Assembly: GCA_020544565.1 (NCBI GenBank)
Contig: CP078014.1
Span: 626,574-690,573 of the forward strand
Source: Bradyrhizobiaceae bacterium
Lineage (GTDB): Bacteria > Pseudomonadota > Alphaproteobacteria > Rhizobiales > Xanthobacteraceae
Reading direction: 5' to 3'
Length of the DNA stretch: 64,000 nucleotides
Shown piece after piece: positions 34,372-41,697 of the stretch (within the stretch, counting starts at the first letter, position 1; every line of letters starts with the position of its first letter). The notes under the pieces were generated by a model that worked only from the letters and a program-made list of their open reading frames with translations, had not been told where the DNA came from and searched no databases. A program made the translations under genes and the position numbers.

Positions 34372-34452
34372 GCCCGTCGAAGACGGGCTTGGACGCCCTT
34401 ATTATCCGTCGAAAACGGGCGTGAACGCTCTTATCGCCGTTCGAAGAACGGC
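34372..34452. repeat. Three tandem imperfect palindromic repeats
   Basis: Units start near 34372, 34406 and 34436. Each begins with a small palindrome (GCCCGTC-GAA-GACGGGC; CCGT-CGAAA-ACGG; GCCGTTC-GAA-GAACGGC). The first two are followed by a similar 15-base stretch ending CTTAT. The period is 31-34 bases. The same core occurs inverted at 15735. Confidence 0.7.
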
Positions 34453-34469
34453 GTGGTTTTCGCTCGCCC

Positions 34470-34545
34470 CATGTCCCGGCCATCCACGTCTTATTTTGCC
34501 GAAACGCCCAAGCCGTGGATGCCCGGCATAAAGCCGGGCATGACG
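34470..34545. repeat. Nested palindromic element near the tetR 3' end
   Basis: CATCCACG (34481) pairs with CGTGGATG. Directly beside it, GCCCGGC-ATAAA-GCCGGGC (34521-34539) forms a second hairpin. It is similar in style to the element after rplL and typical of dispersed intergenic repeats in this group. Confidence 0.65.
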
Positions 34546-34621
34546 AGTTGATGTTTCCTTCTGAGGCAAATCTGCCCAGAGCAACGAACGGCGCGCGCCT
34601 CGCGGCGCCGCGCGGGACGTT

Positions 34622-35293
34622 TCAGGATTTCCGACCAGCCGTGGCGCGGACGGTGGCCGCCGGGGCTCTGGTTTCGCCGATCAGTGCGCCCTGCGCCGCT
34701 GCGACGATCCGCCGGATGATGTCGTCGGTGTCGTTGAGGTCGCACAGTCCGCCGGACAGCTTGCGCAGCCGCTCGCTGTCGGTAACGGTCTGCCGGATCA
34801 TGGCGAGCGCGAAATGCAGGCCCCAGTAGATATCGACCTCGTCGCGGTGGGGCAGGGCGGTGCGCAATGCGGTGGCAAAGCGCTGGAGATGGCGGAATTC
34901 GCGATCGACGATTTTCTTGATCGGCGGTACGGTTTCCACGGATGCCCGGGTCATGAAGCGGGCGGCGGCCGAGCGGTGAAGATCGGGGTTGAGGCACCAG
35001 CGTAGCGGCGGCCCCACCAGCGCGTGCAGAATGGCTTCGACGCTGGCCTTTCCGCCGCCGGCTTCTTCCGCCGCTTTCAGTTCGGCGAACCGCTCCCGGT
35101 TGAGAACCGTGGTGCGGCTGACGAACAGCTCGGCCAGCAATTCATCCTTTGAGCCGAAATGATAGTTCACCGCCGCGAGGTTGACCCCGGCCGCGGACAC
35201 GATGTCACGCATGGTGACTTCGCCGAAGCTGCGCTCCGACCACAGCTTTTCGGCGGCGGTGAGAATGGCTGTTCTCGTCTGATCGCTCGACAT
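34622..35293 (-). CDS. TetR/AcrR-family regulator
   Basis: This 223-residue DNA-binding repressor has an N-terminal helix-turn-helix domain (ILTAAEKLWSERSFGEVTMRDI, then AAGVNLAAVNYHFGSKDELL), the classical TetR pattern. The C-terminal ligand-binding domain is helical, with WCLNPDLHRSAAARFMTRAS and RTALPHRDEVDIYWGLHFAL. The start at 35293 gives a six-residue leader before the HTH; a longer reading to 35422 is not supported. It is divergent from the acyl-CoA dehydrogenase gene. A 19-bp palindrome 41 bases upstream of its start is a likely operator, so it probably represses itself and the catabolic genes until an acyl-CoA or similar ligand binds. Confidence 0.92.
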   Translation of the reverse strand: MSSDQTRTAILTAAEKLWSERSFGEVTMRDIVSAAGVNLAAVNYHFGSKDELLAELFVSRTTVLNRERFAELKAAEEAGGGKASVEAILHALVGPPLRWCLNPDLHRSAAARFMTRASVETVPPIKKIVDREFRHLQRFATALRTALPHRDEVDIYWGLHFALAMIRQTVTDSERLRKLSGGLCDLNDTDDIIRRIVAAAQGALIGETRAPAATVRATAGRKS

Positions 35294-35334
35294 CGAAATC
35301 CCGGCTTCGGCGTGGGAGGATATTTCGCGCTGCG

Positions 35335-35353
35335 GAATGCATATCATGCATTC
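35335..35353. promoter_or_regulatory. Candidate TetR operator palindrome
   Basis: GAATGCATATCATGCATTC has two perfect 8-base arms around ATC. It lies in the 244-base divergent region between the tetR gene and the acyl-CoA dehydrogenase gene, close to the regulator start. Size and symmetry suit TetR-family dimers. Confidence 0.7.
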
Positions 35354-35537
35354 GTCCGCGGTGGCCTTGCTATTCAAACAAATGTATGAAACTAATCTAG
35401 CAGCAAGTTTCCAGGGCGGCAAGATGATCGTCGCGGCGGCGCCACGTCAATCCTGTTGACGTTTCCCGCCGCGGTGGACAGCGGGCTGCTCCTGCGGCAA
35501 GACAGTTCCAACAGCAAGCAAGAGAGAGGATCGTCCG

Positions 35538-36776
35538 ATGGATTTTTCGATGTCAGACCGCCAGCGCGAATGGCTCGATCGCGTGGTCAACTTCATGGAG
35601 AAGCATGTCCGTCCGGCGGTGCCGGTCTACAAGGAGCAGGATGCCGCGGGCGAACGCTGGAAGGTCATTCCGGTTCTGGAAGACCTCAAGAAGAAGGCGA
35701 AGGCCGAGGGTCTCTGGAACATGTTCATGCCGCCGTCGTCCCACGAGGATGACGAATTCCACGGCGCGGGCCTGACCAATCTCGAATACGCGCTGCTGTC
35801 CGAGCAGATGGGCCACATCTCCTGGGCGTCCGAGGTGTTCAACTGCTCCGCGCCGGACACCGGCAACATGGAAGTGCTGATGCGCTACGGCACCAAGGAG
35901 CACAAGCGCCAGTGGCTGCGCCCGCTGATGGACGGCGAGATCCGCTCCGCGTTCCTGATGACCGAGCCGGCGGTGGCGTCGTCCGACGCGACCAACATCG
36001 AAACCCGCATCGAGCGTGACGGCGATCACTACGTCATCAATGGCCGCAAGTGGTGGTCGTCCGGCGTCGGCGATCCGCGCTGCAAGATCGCGATCCTGAT
36101 GGGCAAAACGGATGTCAACGCGCCCAGGCACCAGCAGCAGTCGCAGATCCTGGTGCCGATGGACACCAAGGGCATCACCGTCGAAAAGATGCTGCCGGTG
36201 TTCGGCTTCGACGACGCGCCCCATGGCCATGCCCAGGTGCGGCTCGAAAACGTCCGCGTTCCGGCCAGCAACATCCTGCTCGGCGAAGGCCGCGGCTTCG
36301 AGATCGCGCAGGGCCGCCTCGGCCCGGGCCGCATCCATCACTGCATGCGCACCATCGGCAAGGCCGAGGAAGCGCTGGAGAAGATGGTCCGCCGCCTGTC
36401 GTCGCGCACCGCCTTCGGCAAGAAGATCATCGAGCAGTCGGTGTGGGAGCAGCGCATCGGCGAGGCGCGCACCAACATCGAGATGACCCGCCTGCTTTGC
36501 CTCAAGGCGGCGGACATGATGGACAAGGTCGGCAACAAGACCGCCCAGCTCGAGATCGCCATGATCAAGGTCGCGGCGCCGAACATGGCGCTCAAGATCA
36601 TCGACGACGCGATCCAGGCTTTCGGCGGCGCCGGCGTCTCCGACGAGGCGGGTCTCGCCGCCGATTACGCACACGTTCGCACGCTGCGTCTTGCGGATGG
36701 ACCGGATGAAGTTCACAATCGCGCCATCGCACGGTTGGAGCTTCGCAGATACGCCAACGCTCCGGCCAAGAACTGA
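35538..36776 (+). CDS. Acyl-CoA dehydrogenase (ACAD10/11-like, LvaC-like)
   Basis: This 412-residue flavoenzyme has the full acyl-CoA dehydrogenase fold. It comprises an N-terminal helical domain ([15 protein letters not shown]), a middle beta domain with [20 protein letters not shown] and [12 protein letters not shown] (FAD/substrate strand), and a C-terminal helical domain with [14 protein letters not shown] and [11 protein letters not shown]. The sequence style (long, with [20 protein letters not shown]) matches the ACAD10/11 group rather than short-chain housekeeping enzymes. The next gene encodes the APH-like kinase that is fused or paired with such dehydrogenases elsewhere. AGAGAGG precedes the ATG. 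It probably processes a phosphorylated hydroxyacyl-CoA; this is inferred from family and neighbour. Confidence 0.93.
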   Translation: MDFSMSDRQREWLDRVVNFMEKHVRPAVPVYKEQDAAGERWKVIPVLEDLKKKAKAEGLWNMFMPPSSHEDDEFHGAGLTNLEYALLSEQMGHISWASEVFNCSAPDTGNMEVLMRYGTKEHKRQWLRPLMDGEIRSAFLMTEPAVASSDATNIETRIERDGDHYVINGRKWWSSGVGDPRCKIAILMGKTDVNAPRHQQQSQILVPMDTKGITVEKMLPVFGFDDAPHGHAQVRLENVRVPASNILLGEGRGFEIAQGRLGPGRIHHCMRTIGKAEEALEKMVRRLSSRTAFGKKIIEQSVWEQRIGEARTNIEMTRLLCLKAADMMDKVGNKTAQLEIAMIKVAAPNMALKIIDDAIQAFGGAGVSDEAGLAADYAHVRTLRLADGPDEVHNRAIARLELRRYANAPAKN

Positions 36777-36798
36777 ACTGTATCAGCGGGCAACAAGA

Positions 36799-37860
36799 AT
36801 GGGTCTAGGGGTTAGGGACGACGCCGATTTTTCCGGCACCAAACCGGTGGAAGAGCGTCATCGCATCGACGAGGCGAGCCTCGCCACGTGGATGAGTTCG
36901 CATGTCGAGGGATTTGCGGGGCCGCTCACGGTCTCGCAATTCAAGGGCGGTCAGTCCAATCCGACTTACCGCCTCGACACCCCGAAGACCTCTTACGTGA
37001 TGCGGCGCAAGCCGTTCGGCAAGCTTCTGCCGTCGGCTCACGCCGTGGATCGTGAGTTCCGGGTGATCGCGGCCCTGCACGCGCAGGGCTTTCCGGTGGC
37101 GCGCGCCTATGCCTTGTGCATGGACGACGCGGTGATCGGTTCGGCCTTCTACATCATGTCGATGGAGGAGGGCCGCGTGTTCTGGAATCCGACGCTGCCG
37201 AACCTGCCTCCGGCGGAGCGGCACTCGGTGTTCACGTCCAAGATCGAGACGCTGGCGCTGCTGCACAGCTACGATCCGGACAAGATCGGCCTCGGCGACT
37301 TCGGCAAGCCGGGCAATTATTTTGCCCGGCAGGTCGATCGCTGGACCAAGCAGTACCGCGCCTCCGAGACCGATCCGATCCCGGAGATGGACCGGCTGAT
37401 GGAATGGCTGCCGAAAACCGTGCCGCAGCAGCAGCGCGTGTCGGTCGTCCATGGCGACTATCGCCTCGACAACATGATCTTCGATGCCGACAAGCCGCGG
37501 GTGAAGGCGGTGCTCGACTGGGAACTGTCCACCCTCGGCGATCCGATGGCGGATTTCACCTATCTGTTGATGCAGTGGGTGATGCCGGGCCTCGAAGGCG
37601 TGGACCTCAAGGCGCTGAACATTCCGACCATGAAGGAAGCCGAGCAGATCTACTGCAAGGCGTCGGGCATGACCTCGATCCCCGATCTCAACTGGTACTT
37701 CTCCTACAACCTGTTCCGCCTCGCCGGCATCGTGCAGGGCATCGCCAAGCGCATCGTGGACGGCACCGCGGCCAACGCCAAGGCGGCGGAATCCGCCGCG
37801 CGCCGCATCCCGCTGGCGCAGGCGTCGTGGAAATACGCCCAGCTCGCCGGCGCGAGCTGA
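36799..37860 (+). CDS. APH-family kinase, ACAD10/11- or LvaA-like
   Basis: This 353-residue cytosolic protein-kinase-like phosphotransferase has an N-lobe with GPLTVSQFKGGQSNPTYRL (glycine-loop equivalent) and YVMRRKPFG (Lys for ATP). The C-lobe has VVHGDYRLDNMIF, with catalytic Asp and Asn, and VLDWELSTLGDP, with the metal-binding Asp. This is the variety found in human ACAD10/11 and in bacterial LvaA, which phosphorylate 4-hydroxyacyl-CoA so that the partner dehydrogenase can rearrange it. It starts 22 bases after the dehydrogenase stop, in the same operon. Antibiotic phosphorylation is unlikely because of this context. Confidence 0.92.
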   Translation: MGLGVRDDADFSGTKPVEERHRIDEASLATWMSSHVEGFAGPLTVSQFKGGQSNPTYRLDTPKTSYVMRRKPFGKLLPSAHAVDREFRVIAALHAQGFPVARAYALCMDDAVIGSAFYIMSMEEGRVFWNPTLPNLPPAERHSVFTSKIETLALLHSYDPDKIGLGDFGKPGNYFARQVDRWTKQYRASETDPIPEMDRLMEWLPKTVPQQQRVSVVHGDYRLDNMIFDADKPRVKAVLDWELSTLGDPMADFTYLLMQWVMPGLEGVDLKALNIPTMKEAEQIYCKASGMTSIPDLNWYFSYNLFRLAGIVQGIAKRIVDGTAANAKAAESAARRIPLAQASWKYAQLAGAS

Positions 37861-37937
37861 GCATCGCTCATCCGGCCGGCGCGGCGGTTAATCCGCCGCC
37901 GCGCACCGCCGCCTCATCTGACATGCGGGAGAACGTC

Positions 37938-38723
37938 ATGGGTCGCCTTGAGGGCAAATCCGTCATCATCACGGGCGCGGGCAGCGGCATCGGCCGCGCC
38001 GCTTCGCTGCTGTTCACGCGCGAGGGCGCGAAGCTGATCGCGGTCGACAAGACCGATGCGGTGAAGGAGACCGTCGATCTCGTGCACAAGGCGGGCGGGA
38101 CCGCGGACGCAGTGATCGCGGATGTCGGCATTGAGAGCGAGGTGCAGGGCTACATCGCCAAAGCGCTGTCGGCCTACGGCAAGCTCGATGCGATCTGGGC
38201 CAACGCCGGCATCGGCGGCGGCCTCATTCCCATCGCGGAGCAGACGCCGGAGCACTGGCAGGAGGTGCTGCGCGTCAACCTGATCGGCCCGTTCCTCGCG
38301 GTGAAGCATGCGATTCCGTATCTGGTGAAGCAGGGGCACGGCGCCATCGTCTGCACCGCGTCGGTGGCGGGCCTCAAGGCCAATGCCAGCGGCCATCCCT
38401 ACGCGGCCAGCAAGGCCGGCGTCATCAGCCTGGTGCAGACCACCGCCTATTCGCTGTCGGGCACCGGCGTGCGCATCAATGCGGTCTGCCCCGGCCTGAT
38501 CGAAACCGGCATGACCAAGCCGCTGTTCGACGGCGCCAAGCACCGCGGCTCCGAGGACAAGATCGGCCAGCTCAATCCGCTCAAGCGGGCCGGTCAGCCG
38601 ATCGAGATCGCGGCCATGGGGCTGTTCCTCGCCAGCGACGAGGCGTCCTATGTCAACGGCCAGGCGTTCCCGGTAGATGGCGGTTTGACCGCGTCGATGC
38701 CCTACGCCGGCAAGCCGATCTGA
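37938..38723 (+). CDS. SDR-family oxidoreductase (third gene of the acyl-CoA cluster)
   Basis: This 261-residue classical short-chain dehydrogenase/reductase has the NAD(P)-binding TGAGSGIG motif (17-24), an acidic residue after beta-2 (AVDKTD, suggesting NAD), NAGIG, the catalytic Ser in CTASVAG, and the Tyr-x-x-x-Lys motif (YAASK). It closes with VCPGLIETGM and the C-terminal VDGG. The start at 37938 has GGGAG upstream. It follows the kinase by 77 bases and probably oxidises a hydroxyacyl intermediate of the same pathway, as with the SDR partner (LvaD) in the levulinate pathway. The substrate cannot be read from sequence. Confidence 0.92.
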   Translation: MGRLEGKSVIITGAGSGIGRAASLLFTREGAKLIAVDKTDAVKETVDLVHKAGGTADAVIADVGIESEVQGYIAKALSAYGKLDAIWANAGIGGGLIPIAEQTPEHWQEVLRVNLIGPFLAVKHAIPYLVKQGHGAIVCTASVAGLKANASGHPYAASKAGVISLVQTTAYSLSGTGVRINAVCPGLIETGMTKPLFDGAKHRGSEDKIGQLNPLKRAGQPIEIAAMGLFLASDEASYVNGQAFPVDGGLTASMPYAGKPI

Positions 38724-38730
38724 TCGCACT

Positions 38731-39468
38731 ATGTCGAATGTCCCCGCCGCCCCCTTCGTTGCCCAGCACGCCGTGCCTGCGGGCCTGACGTCGACGCGCT
38801 GGTGGTGGGTGCGTCATGCCCCGGTGCGCGAGGACGGCGGCAACATCTACGGCCAGTCCGATATCGGCTGCGACACCAGCGACGTCGTGGTGTTCGATGG
38901 CGTCGCCCGTTTCCTGCCGCGCGATGCCGTGTGGTTTTCCAGCCACCTCAAACGCACGCATCAGACCGCGGCGGCGATCTGGGCCGCCGGATTTCCGCAG
39001 CCGGCTGCGATGCATCAGGACACGGCGTTCGCCGAGCAGGACCTCGGCGAATGGCAGGGCATGAACCGCGCCGCCTTCTTCGCCGCGCGGCCGGCGGCGA
39101 TTTCGAGCTACTGGTTCGCGCCCGCCGATGAGCGCGCGCCCGGTGGCGAAAGCTTCAACGACCTGTCCGAGCGCACCATTGCGGGCATCGCGCGGGTCAA
39201 TGTGGCCCATGCCGGACGCGATATCGTCTGCGTCTCCCATGGCGGGCCGATCAAGGCCGCCATCGCCCACGCGCTCGGGCTGGAGGCGGGGGCGGGGTTT
39301 GCCTTCACCATCGACAATTGCTCGGTGACGCGGCTCGATTTCCTGTCGGGCGACGGCCATAGCGGCTGGCGCGTACCGATGATCAACCAGCAGCCGTGGA
39401 TCGCGAGCTCGGCGCACGACGCCATGCATCAGCCCGCGGGTCCCGAAGTCACCAACAAACTTGGCTAA
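38731..39468 (+). CDS. Histidine phosphatase family protein
   Basis: This 245-residue protein has the phosphoglycerate-mutase-like fold. The catalytic motif is WWWVRHAP (RHA rather than RHG). SSHLKRTHQTAAAI supplies the second Arg. DLGEWQGM carries the catalytic acid. VSHGGPIKAAIAHAL supplies the second catalytic His. The N-terminal 20 residues are extra. It begins seven bases after the SDR stop, inside the acyl-CoA/kinase operon. A phosphatase beside a kinase that makes phosphoacyl intermediates is suggestive, but housekeeping or unrelated functions are possible. RNase H-like or cobalamin-pathway phosphatases look alike and cannot be excluded. Confidence 0.85.
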   Translation: MSNVPAAPFVAQHAVPAGLTSTRWWWVRHAPVREDGGNIYGQSDIGCDTSDVVVFDGVARFLPRDAVWFSSHLKRTHQTAAAIWAAGFPQPAAMHQDTAFAEQDLGEWQGMNRAAFFAARPAAISSYWFAPADERAPGGESFNDLSERTIAGIARVNVAHAGRDIVCVSHGGPIKAAIAHALGLEAGAGFAFTIDNCSVTRLDFLSGDGHSGWRVPMINQQPWIASSAHDAMHQPAGPEVTNKLG

Positions 39469-39504
39469 CCAGTAAGCGGCACGAAGGCCGCAGGGAGAGA
39501 ACGT

Positions 39505-40272
39505 ATGACCTTGTTCGACATGAGCGGCAAAGTGGCCGTCATCACCGGCTCCACGAAGGGGATCGGCCGCGCCATCGCTGAGCGCATGGCCGAGCATGGC
39601 GCCAAGGTGGTGATCTCGTCGCGCAAGCAGGATCAGTGCGATCTCGTCGCCAAGGAGATCAACGACAGGTTCGGCAAGGGCACGGCGGTCGCCATCGCCG
39701 CCAATATCTCCAGCAAGGAGAATCTGCAGAACCTCGTGGACGAGAGTCGCAGGGCGTTCGGAAAGATCGACGTGCTGGTCTGCAACGCCGCATCGAATCC
39801 CTATTACGGGCCGCTTGCGAATATTTCCGACGATCAGTTCAACAAGATCCTCGGCAACAACATCGTCGCCAACAACTGGCTCATCAGCATGGTGGTGCCG
39901 GAGATGATCGCGCGCAGGGACGGCTCCATCATCATTGTCTCTTCCATCGGCGGCCTCAAGGGCTCGACCACCATCGGCGCCTACTGCATCTCCAAGGCGG
40001 CCGACATGCAGCTCGCGCGCAACCTCGCCTGCGAGTACGGCGAGCACAACATCCGCGTGAACTGCATCGCGCCGGGCCTGATCAAGACCGATTTTGCCAA
40101 GGCGTTGTGGGACAATCCGGACACGCTGAAGTCGTCCACCTCGCACTCGCCGCTGCAGCGCATCGGCATTCCGGACGAGATCGCCGGCGCGGCGGTGTTG
40201 ATGGGATCGGCCGCCGGCAACTTCATGACCGGGCAGACGGTCGTGATCGACGGCGGTCGGACGATCAGCTGA
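39505..40272 (+). CDS. SDR-family oxidoreductase (last gene of the cluster)
   Basis: This 255-residue short-chain dehydrogenase/reductase has TGSTKGIG (nucleotide binding), an Arg-Lys after beta-2 (SSRKQ, suggesting NADP preference), NAASNPYYG (the NAG position reads NAA), the catalytic Ser in VSSIGG, Tyr-x-x-x-Lys in YCISK, and IAPGLIKT. GGGAGAG precedes the ATG. It is 36 bases after the histidine phosphatase gene and is probably the fifth gene of the operon. A dispersed palindromic element follows, before the convergent serine hydrolase gene. Confidence 0.92.
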   Translation: MTLFDMSGKVAVITGSTKGIGRAIAERMAEHGAKVVISSRKQDQCDLVAKEINDRFGKGTAVAIAANISSKENLQNLVDESRRAFGKIDVLVCNAASNPYYGPLANISDDQFNKILGNNIVANNWLISMVVPEMIARRDGSIIIVSSIGGLKGSTTIGAYCISKAADMQLARNLACEYGEHNIRVNCIAPGLIKTDFAKALWDNPDTLKSSTSHSPLQRIGIPDEIAGAAVLMGSAAGNFMTGQTVVIDGGRTIS

Positions 40273-40281
40273 GCGTTGGTT

Positions 40282-40375
40282 CGTCATTCCGGGGCGCGCG
40301 ATAGCGCGAACCCGGAATCTTCTCCCGCAACTTCTGGATTCCGGGTTCAGCCCTGCGGGCTGCCCCGGAATGACG
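40282..40375. repeat. Nested palindromic intergenic element (94 bp)
   Basis: Outer arms CGTCATTCCGGGGC and GCCCCGGAATGACG are exact reverse complements. Inner arms GAACCCGGAATC (40308) and GATTCCGGGTTC (40337) are too. The element lies between convergent genes and may act as a bidirectional terminator. It is of a repeated type common in Bradyrhizobium-like genomes. Confidence 0.75.
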
Positions 40376-40379
40376 TCTC

Positions 40380-41597
40380 TTACTCCACCACGGCGTAAAC
40401 GAGGCTGCGCACCAGCGTGCGGAAATATTCCCGCTGGCCCGGCCCCTGCGACAGGAACAGCGCGAACAGCTCTTCCTTCGGGTCGATCCAGAAGAACGTG
40501 CCGGCGACGCCGCTCCAGAAGAACTGCCCGACCGAGCCGGCATAGGGCGCGAGGCCGGCGTCGGTGCGCACGGCGAAGCCGAGGCCGAAGCCATGGCCCG
40601 GCGGCATGAGATGCGATTCCACCTTCACACTCGCGGCGAGATGGTTCGACGCCATGAACGCCAGCGTGGTGCGGCCGATGACGCGGTGGCCGTCGAGCTC
40701 GCCGCCGTTGAGCAGCATCTGGCAGAACCGGGCATAGTCCATCGCGGTGGAGACGAGGCCGCCGCCGCCGGATTCCATCTTGGGGATTTCCACCGGATCG
40801 AACAGCGCCACCTTGTCGCCGGTCCAGGGGTCGGTGGGGAAGGGCTGCGCGATGCGCGCTTTGTTGTCCTGCGCGGTGTGAAATCCGGTCTCGTTCATCT
40901 GCAGCGGCGTGAGAATCCGCGTGTGCAGGAATTCGCCGAGCGTCTTGCCCGACACCACTTCGATGACGCGGCCGAGAATGTCGGTGGAGCGGCTGTAGTT
41001 CCACTCCGTTCCGGGCTGGCACATCAGCGGCATGCCGGCGATCAGCTTGGCGTGCTCCTCGTTGGTGATGTCGCGGCGGAACGTCTTGGCCTTGGCGTAC
41101 ATCCGCTGCACCATGCCGACGCCGGTGATCTCGTAGGCGATGCCTGAGGTGTGGCGCAGCAGGTCCTGAATGGTGATCGGCCGCACCGGCAGGGCGTATT
41201 CCATCGCACCGTTGCGCTCGATGCCGACTTTCTGATTGGCGAATTCCGGAATGTATTTCGAGAGCGGATCGTTGAGCAGCAATTCGCCGTCCTCGACCAG
41301 CATCATGATGCCGAGCGAGACGATCGGCTTGGTCATCGAGAAGATGCGGAAGAGGCTGTCGCGCGTCATCGGCGGGCTACCGGCGGGGCCCTGGCTGCCC
41401 TGTGCCTCGAACCAGCCGATCTGGCCGCGCCGCGCCACCATCGTCACCACGCCCGGCGTCGTGCCCTTGTCGATCTCGCGCTGATAGGCGTCCTTCATCC
41501 GGGCGAGGCGGAGCGGAGAGAGACCGATCGTCTCGGGCCTTGCCTCGGGCAGCGCGGGGGTCGCCTTGGCGGCGGATGGCGTGGCGTGGACGTTCAT
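40380..41597 (-). CDS. Class C beta-lactamase-related serine hydrolase (EstB-like)
   Basis: This 405-residue serine hydrolase has the beta-lactamase/transpeptidase fold. The nucleophile motif is SMTK (Ser87, Lys90) and the second motif is Tyr201-Ser202 (WNYSRS). The fold is otherwise typical (LLRHTSGIAYEITG, GGGGLVSTAMDYARFCQML, GFGLGFAV). There is no signal peptide, so it is probably cytosolic. That fits carboxylesterases of the EstB type rather than antibiotic-hydrolysing enzymes. AGGAG precedes the ATG. It converges with the acyl-CoA operon and is followed upstream, on the same strand, by the HWE kinase gene. Confidence 0.9.
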   Translation of the reverse strand: MNVHATPSAAKATPALPEARPETIGLSPLRLARMKDAYQREIDKGTTPGVVTMVARRGQIGWFEAQGSQGPAGSPPMTRDSLFRIFSMTKPIVSLGIMMLVEDGELLLNDPLSKYIPEFANQKVGIERNGAMEYALPVRPITIQDLLRHTSGIAYEITGVGMVQRMYAKAKTFRRDITNEEHAKLIAGMPLMCQPGTEWNYSRSTDILGRVIEVVSGKTLGEFLHTRILTPLQMNETGFHTAQDNKARIAQPFPTDPWTGDKVALFDPVEIPKMESGGGGLVSTAMDYARFCQMLLNGGELDGHRVIGRTTLAFMASNHLAASVKVESHLMPPGHGFGLGFAVRTDAGLAPYAGSVGQFFWSGVAGTFFWIDPKEELFALFLSQGPGQREYFRTLVRSLVYAVVE

Positions 41598-41697
41598 GGG
41601 GTCTCCTGCTTTTCTTGTTGGTTGGTCGCGGAAAGAGCGCGCTGGCGCGAGATTGGCCGAGAAAGGCGCTCTTGAAAAGCGCAGTTTGCCGCGGCCG

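Noticed and set aside
34372..34452. CRISPR-like array
   Set aside because: Only three imperfect units, with conserved rather than variable interspaces, and no cas genes nearby.
36799..37860. Aminoglycoside resistance kinase
   Set aside because: The APH fold is present, but the operon with acyl-CoA dehydrogenase and SDR genes matches hydroxyacyl-CoA kinases.
40380..41597. Antibiotic-resistance beta-lactamase
   Set aside because: There is no signal peptide, and the sequence resembles EstB-like esterases; the SxxK fold alone does not imply drug hydrolysis.
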